From contig NZ_NRSD01000002.1 of assembly GCF_016583985.1 (NCBI RefSeq), forward strand, positions 248,001-312,000: DNA of 64,000 nt, written 5' to 3'. The position numbers and the translations under genes were made by a program. This DNA comes from Thiocapsa imhoffii. Lineage in GTDB: Bacteria; Pseudomonadota; Gammaproteobacteria; Chromatiales; Chromatiaceae. Shown here piece after piece: positions 59,143-64,000 of the stretch (position 1 is its first letter; the number at the start of each line of letters is the position of its first letter). The notes beneath the pieces were generated by a model. It did no database searches. It had not been told where the DNA came from and saw nothing but the letters and a program-made list of their open reading frames with translations.

Positions 59143-59162
59143 GACACCCCCTCCGGGGTGTC
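59143..59162 (+). promoter_or_regulatory. Hairpin between secD and secF
   Basis: GACACCCC and GGGGTGTC form a perfect 8-bp stem with a CTCC loop, 19 bases before the secF ATG. No T-run follows. It could stabilise or modulate the secF part of the message. Confidence 0.4.
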
Positions 59163-59181
59163 GTCGAACAAGGGTGATGCG

Positions 59182-60135
59182 ATGAAGGATTTGAGTGCCA
59201 TCAATGAACTGAATATCGACTTTATGGGCATTCGCCGGCCCGCGGTCATCCTGTCCGGTGTGATCTTGCTCATCTTGCTGGTCGTCATGGTGTTCCGGGG
59301 GTTCAATCTCGGTCTCGATTTCACCGGTGGAACGGTCTTGGAGGTGGGATATCAAGAGCCGGTGGAACTCTCGGAGGTGCGCGCGGCACTGGAATCGAAG
59401 GGCTTCACGGGCGCGACTGTCCAACATTTTGGGTCGCGCACGGAGGTGATGATTCGCCTCGCCCCCCAGGAGGGTGAAGAGGCGAGCGCGCAGATGAGCG
59501 AGGAGGTCTTCCAGGCTCTCAGCGAAGCCGTCGCGGGTCGGGTTGAACTGCGTCGGGTCGAGTTCGTGGGACCACAGGTGGGTGAGGAGTTGCGCGAGCA
59601 GGGAGGGCTGGCGGTCTTGTTCGCCCTGATGGGGATCATGGTCTACGTGGCGCTGCGCTTCGAGTGGCGGTTCGCCGTCGGAGCGGTGGTTGCCATCATC
59701 CACGACGTCATCTTCACGCTTGGTATCTTCTCGCTCTTCTGGATCTCGTTCGACCTGACGGTGTTGGCCGCCATCCTCGCGGTGATCGGCTATTCCTTGA
59801 ACGATACCATTGTCATCTTCGACCGGATTCGCGAGAACTTTCGCAAGATGCGCAAGGGGTCGGTGATCGAGATCACCAACACCTCGATCAATCAGACGCT
59901 GTCGCGGACGATTGTGACGTCCGGAACCACCTTGCTGGTCCTGATCGCCCTCTACGTGTTCGGCGGCGAGGCCATCAGCGGCTTTTCACTTGCCCTGATC
60001 ATCGGAGTGGTGATTGGAACCTACTCGACGATCTTCGTTGCAACCGCGGCAGTGATCTTGTTGGGGGTCAGTCGCGCCGATCTCCTGCCCGTTCCGAAGG
60101 AAGGGGCTGAGTCCGGTGGGACGTCACTTCCCTGA
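59182..60135 (+). CDS. secF: Protein translocase subunit SecF
   Basis: The 317-residue protein begins INELNIDFMGIRRPAVILSG and has NLGLDFTGGTVLEVGY, then membrane segments with VIGYSLNDTIVIFDRIREN, the SecF counterpart of the SecD proton-path motif. It forms the SecDF complex. The ATG at 59182 is preferred; the frame opens eight codons earlier. The C-terminal tail is hydrophilic. Confidence 0.97.
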   Translation: MKDLSAINELNIDFMGIRRPAVILSGVILLILLVVMVFRGFNLGLDFTGGTVLEVGYQEPVELSEVRAALESKGFTGATVQHFGSRTEVMIRLAPQEGEEASAQMSEEVFQALSEAVAGRVELRRVEFVGPQVGEELREQGGLAVLFALMGIMVYVALRFEWRFAVGAVVAIIHDVIFTLGIFSLFWISFDLTVLAAILAVIGYSLNDTIVIFDRIRENFRKMRKGSVIEITNTSINQTLSRTIVTSGTTLLVLIALYVFGGEAISGFSLALIIGVVIGTYSTIFVATAAVILLGVSRADLLPVPKEGAESGGTSLP

Positions 60136-60232
60136 GCCGTCCTGATTGCGGGTGCGGCGCGCGCGTCTGAACTTCCAAGCGGCGGCAGGCCGGGTGTGTG
60201 CCCGTTCGCCGCTGGGAGTCGCGGCACCTTGA

Positions 60233-60643
60233 TCAGCGGTGAAAATCACCAGCGCGTTCGGGCTGGTAGATGATTTCAACGATGCGCACGCGCAGGCTCC
60301 CGCCGCCTGGCTTCGGCCATTCGATCTCGTCGTTCTCGGTGAGTCCGAGCAGGGCACTGCCGACCGGTGCGAGGATCGAGATGGTGCCGCTGTCATGGGC
60401 ATCTTTGGGGTAGACCAGACGCAGACAGAATTCCTCCGAAGACGACTCGATGCGAAATCGCACCGTCGAGTTCATGGTCACGACGTTCGCTGGGACGTCC
60501 TTGGCGTCCACCACATCCGCTCGGTCCAGCTCGGCCGCGAGTTCAGCGCGGCCGGGTACCTTCGCATCATCAAGTGTTTCCAGCAGTCGCTCGAGTCGCT
60601 CCGCGTCGGTGGTGGAGAGGACGATCCTTGGTCGTGCTTGCAT
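60233..60643 (-). CDS. rnk: Regulator of nucleoside diphosphate kinase (Rnk)
   Basis: The 136-residue protein has an N-terminal helical hairpin (DAERLERLLETLDDA) and a C-terminal GreA-like FKBP domain (VVTMNSTVRFRI, LRLVYPKDAHDSGTISIL, PVGSALLGLTENDEIEWP). Rnk binds RNA polymerase and lacks the GreA coiled-coil tip. It follows the SQR-like gene on the same strand after 13 bases, so they may share a transcript. Confidence 0.93.
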   Translation of the reverse strand: MQARPRIVLSTTDAERLERLLETLDDAKVPGRAELAAELDRADVVDAKDVPANVVTMNSTVRFRIESSSEEFCLRLVYPKDAHDSGTISILAPVGSALLGLTENDEIEWPKPGGGSLRVRIVEIIYQPERAGDFHR

Positions 60644-60656
60644 CGCGTGTCTTGCC

Positions 60657-61784
60657 TCATCGGTAGCTGCGCAAATAGAGCCATTCAAAGCCGCGCTTCA
60701 TCCAATGGAAGGCGCGCCAGGATGGCAGAACTAAATTGTGTTTCTCGGTGCGGGCGACCAGCATCCCGGTATTGTTGGCGTCGACGATGCAGATCAACTC
60801 GACCTTGAAGGTCTCGTTTGCCGCTTCGCCGCGGAGTGCCTTGATCAAGTTCGTCGCGGCGGCACGTGCCTGCAGGTCGGCCATGTGCGCTTGCTTGGGC
60901 ATCCAATCGGGTCCAGGAAAACTGCCTGAGTCCCCCGCAACGTAGACCTGCTCGAATCCCGGCACGCGGCAATGGGCATCGGCTTGCAGGAGACCACCCG
61001 ACGAGCGGGGGAGGGTCGTGTTGTCGAACCAGGCGTTGCCGGTCATGCCCGGCATGAAGAGGATCAGATCGGCGTCGATCTCACCCCCTTCGGTGATGAC
61101 CTTGGCGTCAGTGAAAGACTTGAGCTTGTGTCCAAGGTGTGTGGTGATGTCGCGCCGCTTCATCTCGGCCAAGATCCCGTCGACCGCCTTCGGACCGAGG
61201 CGGTTGCCAGGCCGTTCTGCGGGCGTGAAGAAGGTGAGCTGAAAGCGCTCGCGCCGCTTCTCCGCGCGTAACTGACTATCCATGCCGAAGAGGAACTCGA
61301 AGATGGGACCGCCCCGCATGGAACTGGGCTCGTTCGGGTTACCCGCAAATCCCATCGCGATGTGGCCTCCGTCCATGGCCTTGACCCGGTCACGAATCGC
61401 CTCCGCGGCAGCAATTCCTTCACAGGGCGTGATGGCGTGCTCAATACCAGGGAGCTTCTTGATGAAGCGTCCCCCGCTACAGATGATGAGTCCGTCGTTC
61501 GCGACCGGTCCCGCGGTTGTCTCGAGCGTGCGCCCGTCCGGGCTGAGCCCGGTCGCCTCCGCCGCGAGGTGCTCGACGCTCATCCGCTTGAAGAAGGGCG
61601 CGAGATCGATTCTGAGGTCCGCGCCCGTGCGAATCCCGCAGGGAATCCAGATCAGCCCTGGGTAGTAGATGAATTCGGGTTTCGGGCTGACCAGCGTGAT
61701 CACGCACTGTGGTTCGAGGCGCCGGATGGTGCGAACGGCCGTGAGGGCGGCGAAGCCGGACCCAACGATGGTGATGCGATGCAT
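60657..61784 (-). CDS. FAD-dependent oxidoreductase resembling sulfide:quinone reductase
   Basis: The 375-residue flavoprotein has an N-terminal FAD motif ITIVGSGFAALTA, a second dinucleotide region HIAMGFAGNP, and the C-terminal FAD motif QVYVAGDSGSFPGPD. Cys121 (TPCEGIA) and Cys332 (ICIVDANNTG) could be the redox pair, and the tail HWMKRGFEWLYL resembles the amphipathic membrane anchor of sulfide:quinone reductases. The usual third cysteine is not evident. In a sulfur oxidiser it may oxidise sulfide or a related thiol to quinone; a general NADH-type role cannot be excluded. Confidence 0.82.
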   Translation of the reverse strand: MHRITIVGSGFAALTAVRTIRRLEPQCVITLVSPKPEFIYYPGLIWIPCGIRTGADLRIDLAPFFKRMSVEHLAAEATGLSPDGRTLETTAGPVANDGLIICSGGRFIKKLPGIEHAITPCEGIAAAEAIRDRVKAMDGGHIAMGFAGNPNEPSSMRGGPIFEFLFGMDSQLRAEKRRERFQLTFFTPAERPGNRLGPKAVDGILAEMKRRDITTHLGHKLKSFTDAKVITEGGEIDADLILFMPGMTGNAWFDNTTLPRSSGGLLQADAHCRVPGFEQVYVAGDSGSFPGPDWMPKQAHMADLQARAAATNLIKALRGEAANETFKVELICIVDANNTGMLVARTEKHNLVLPSWRAFHWMKRGFEWLYLRSYR

Positions 61785-61902
61785 GGATGACTCCGAATGA
61801 TCTCAAGCGGAAGACGAGTGGCGGATCGCTGCCGCGGCCATTGTAGCGCGATCCGAGACACAATCCCGGTGCCGCGAGTGGCGCGGCGGGTTGGAGGTCT
61901 CC

Positions 61903-62535
61903 TCAGGTGCCGCGGTCGGCGCGCAACAGTGGCTCTAGGGTCGGCCACACATTCTCCAGGATCAGCGGTTGCGCCGCGGCTGTTGGATGGATGGTATCCG
62001 CTTGCATGAGCGCGCGGTCTTGCGCGACGCCGGCCAGAAAATCCTCGATCAAGGGGATGGATTGCTCGGTGGCGATGTCCCGGAACACGGCTTGAAAGCC
62101 CTCGGTGTAAGCCGCACCATAATTGGGCGGTAAGCGCACCGAGGCGAGGACAACCTGGCTTCCAGCGGCATGTCCGAGGGCGATCATCTCAGTCAGGTTG
62201 TCACGGATGCGCTCGAACGCCATTCCACGTAAACCGTCATTGGCCCCGAGCTCGATCAGCAGGATGGTCGGACGGTGTTGTTCGAGCAACGCGGCGAGAC
62301 GCGTCACTCCCCCCGCAGTCGTTTCACCCGAGATGCTTGCATTAATGATGCGCTGTGGCAGTCCCTGGTCGCGTAAGCGAGCCTCGAGGAGGCTCACCCA
62401 GCCCCGTTCTTGGTCAATGCCATAGCTCGCACTCAGGCTGTCGCCGAGGATGAGGAGGACCGGTTCGCGTCCGACGTCCTGGCTCGCCGCCAAGCCCGGA
62501 ATGATGAGAGTCGTCAGTAGGAGTAATCGGATCAT
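61903..62535 (-). CDS. tesA: SGNH/GDSL esterase, TesA-type
   Basis: The 210-residue enzyme has a short signal peptide (about residues 1-18) and SGNH blocks: nucleophile Ser in ILGDSLSASYG, Gly in NASISGETTAGG, Asn in LIELGANDGLRG, and Asp/His in ADTIHPTAAAQ. It acts on acyl thioesters and other esters, in the periplasm. Its ATG overlaps the ybbA ATG on the opposite strand (shared CATG), leaving no spacer for promoters. Confidence 0.94.
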   Translation of the reverse strand: MIRLLLLTTLIIPGLAASQDVGREPVLLILGDSLSASYGIDQERGWVSLLEARLRDQGLPQRIINASISGETTAGGVTRLAALLEQHRPTILLIELGANDGLRGMAFERIRDNLTEMIALGHAAGSQVVLASVRLPPNYGAAYTEGFQAVFRDIATEQSIPLIEDFLAGVAQDRALMQADTIHPTAAAQPLILENVWPTLEPLLRADRGT

Positions 62536-63223
62536 GTCAGGTGAAAGGCCTCAGGCCGTGTCGAAAGCGATCGCCCTTGGGAAGCATGTTACTGGCCCAA
62601 GCGGTGGCTTGACCATCTTGGAACGACTCGACCTGGAGATCCTGCCCGGCGAGGCGGTCGCGATCCTCGGGGCCTCTGGTTCCGGCAAGTCGACCCTGCT
62701 CGGACTGCTCGCGGGGCTGGATCGTTCCAGCACGGGCGAAGTCTGGTTGTGCGGTGAACGGGTCGACGATCTCGATGAGGACGGGCGCGCCGCCTTGCGC
62801 AGCGGACGGGTCGGGTTCGTGTTCCAGAATTTTCAACTGCTCACGACGCTGACGGCACGCGAGAACGTTCTCCTGCCGCTGGAATTGACGGGGACGCGGG
62901 ATGCGGCGCAGCGCGCCGATGAGGCCCTTGAGCGCGTCGGTCTGACCGCACGTGCCGGGCATTATCCGCGCCAACTCTCCGGTGGCGAACAGCAGCGTGT
63001 GGCGATCGCTCGCGCCTACGCACCACGTCCGGAGGTTCTCTTCGCCGATGAACCAACCGGCAATCTGGATCAGGTCACGGGAGAGCAGATCATCGATCTG
63101 CTGCTGGACCTGCGCAGTGAGGCCGGTGCGGCGCTCGTCTTGGTGACGCATGATCCGCGGCTGGCCGAGCGCTGTGATCGGCGTCTGCACATGCGGGCTG
63201 GACATCTGGAGGCCGGCGCGTGA
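62534..63223 (+). CDS. ybbA: ABC transporter ATP-binding protein (YbbA)
   Basis: The 229-residue ATPase has Walker A GASGSGKS (46-53), Q-loop FVFQNFQLL, signature LSGGEQQRVAIARA, Walker B VLFADEPTGNLD and H-loop VTHD. It belongs to the LolD/MacB-like group and pairs with the YbbP permease, whose GTG overlaps its stop (GTGA). Divergent tesA is the standard neighbour. Substrate unknown. Confidence 0.94.
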   Translation: MSGERPQAVSKAIALGKHVTGPSGGLTILERLDLEILPGEAVAILGASGSGKSTLLGLLAGLDRSSTGEVWLCGERVDDLDEDGRAALRSGRVGFVFQNFQLLTTLTARENVLLPLELTGTRDAAQRADEALERVGLTARAGHYPRQLSGGEQQRVAIARAYAPRPEVLFADEPTGNLDQVTGEQIIDLLLDLRSEAGAALVLVTHDPRLAERCDRRLHMRAGHLEAGA

Positions 63224-64000
63224 AGACCTGGCGCATCACACTGCGGCTCTTGAATCAGGACTGGCGCAGCGGAGAACTCTATCTTCTGGCTTCGGCGTTG
63301 ATCTTGACGGTTGCCGCAATCACGGCGGTCGGCTTCTTCACCGACCGGGTCGAGGGCGCGATGGCACGCCAAGGCGGTGAGCTCATTGCGGCGGACTTGG
63401 CGCTGGAATCAGCCACGCCCGTGCCCGCGACCTACGCCGAGCAGGCGCGTGCGCTCGGGCTTGAGACGGCACGGTTCATCGACTTTCGCAGCGTGGTCCT
63501 GAGCGATGCGGGTCCACAGCTCGTTCAGGTCAAGGCCGTGGATCCAGCCTATCCGTTGCGCGGACAACTCCAGGTGCGCGACGGCCTCGAGGCGCCGGAA
63601 ACACCGACAACGACTGGCCCGCCGCCCGGAGAGGCCTGGGTCGAAGCGCGCTTGTTGCACTTGCTCGAGGCCCGTCTGGGTGATGAGGTGACGTTGGGTG
63701 AGACCAATCTCCGGCTTGGCGCCATCCTGAGCGATGAGCCAGATCGTGCTGGAGCCCTGTTCGCGATGGCTCCGCGTATCCTGATCAACGAAACGGATCT
63801 GGCGGCGACGGGGTTGATCAGCGAGGCCAGTCGCGCCGAGCATCGACTCTTGATCGCGGGCGAGGCCAGTCGGGTGGAGCGTTACCGATCCGGGATCGCG
63901 ACCAGCCTCCCGGTCAATCTGCGTCTGATCGACGCCGCCGATGCGCGCCCTGAATTCGCCGCGGCGGTCGAACGGGCGTCCCGCTTCCTCCATCTGGCGA
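63220..64000 (+). CDS. ybbP: FtsX-like ABC permease YbbP, N-terminal part
   Basis: The frame from GTG at 63220 runs off the window after about 260 residues. It starts WRITLRLLNQDWRSGELYLL with one membrane helix (ALILTVAAITAVGFF), then a large periplasmic domain, as in predicted lysophospholipase-export permeases of this family (about 800 residues). The remaining helices lie beyond the window. Overlap with ybbA shows a two-gene operon. Confidence 0.93.
   Translation, partial: MKTWRITLRLLNQDWRSGELYLLASALILTVAAITAVGFFTDRVEGAMARQGGELIAADLALESATPVPATYAEQARALGLETARFIDFRSVVLSDAGPQLVQVKAVDPAYPLRGQLQVRDGLEAPETPTTTGPPPGEAWVEARLLHLLEARLGDEVTLGETNLRLGAILSDEPDRAGALFAMAPRILINETDLAATGLISEASRAEHRLLIAGEASRVERYRSGIATSLPVNLRLIDAADARPEFAAAVERASRFLHLA

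Overview
The window is GC-rich DNA of a gammaproteobacterium. Housekeeping gene order (tgt-yajC-secD-secF, tesA divergent from ybbA/ybbP) and close protein resemblance to Chromatiales suggest a purple sulfur bacterium (Chromatiaceae-like). That placement is an inference from protein families; there is no rRNA here. I saw no tRNA gene and no insertion sequence.

1-19.4 kb is mostly chromosomal metabolism. A leftward block carries a truncated MFS transporter, a glutamine-amidotransferase-like hydrolase, an amidoligase, a gamma-glutamylcyclotransferase-like protein, a small coiled-coil protein and a Na/Pi cotransporter. A rightward block follows: yeaD-like mutarotase, glnE, ilvE, a zf-CHCC protein and pyrC. 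Then come an MlaA lipoprotein, a TraB/GumN protein, rnt, grxD, an asparagine-synthetase-like enzyme of the N-acetylglutaminylglutamine amide type coupled to a lone hydantoinase B subunit, and sodB.

19.5-27.5 kb is an accessory defence island. A type I restriction-modification system is decaying: hsdR has four separate lesions and hsdM has a premature stop plus an altered catalytic motif, while hsdS is intact. Beside it is an intact HipA-like kinase/HIRAN gene pair. HIRAN and Uma2 sequences occur on both sides of the island, each with one full and one remnant copy.

27.5-30.8 kb holds a CobW/ZigA-type metal-chaperone GTPase with a good Zur-box-like operator, gloA and a secreted ATP-dependent DNA ligase. 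31.1-41.0 kb is a complete type I-E CRISPR-Cas locus: a 16-repeat array, an AT-rich leader, then cas2, cas1, cas6e, cas5, cas7, cse2, cse1 and cas3, all read leftwards. A hicAB toxin-antitoxin pair sits inside the operon between cas6e and cas1, and hicA overlaps the cas6e stop codon. This is the most unusual feature of the window.

41.5-64 kb returns to chromosomal genes: a His-rich metal-binding protein with a ParA-like ATPase, a secreted cyclophilin, a TerB-like protein with a HerA-like ATPase, an alpha-amylase-family enzyme with a glycogen synthase that has a long proline-rich N-terminus, an Hsp70/DUF2760 pair, msrA, a HAD phosphatase, tgt-yajC-secDF, rnk, a sulfide:quinone-reductase-like flavoprotein, tesA, and the ybbA/ybbP ABC exporter cut by the window end.
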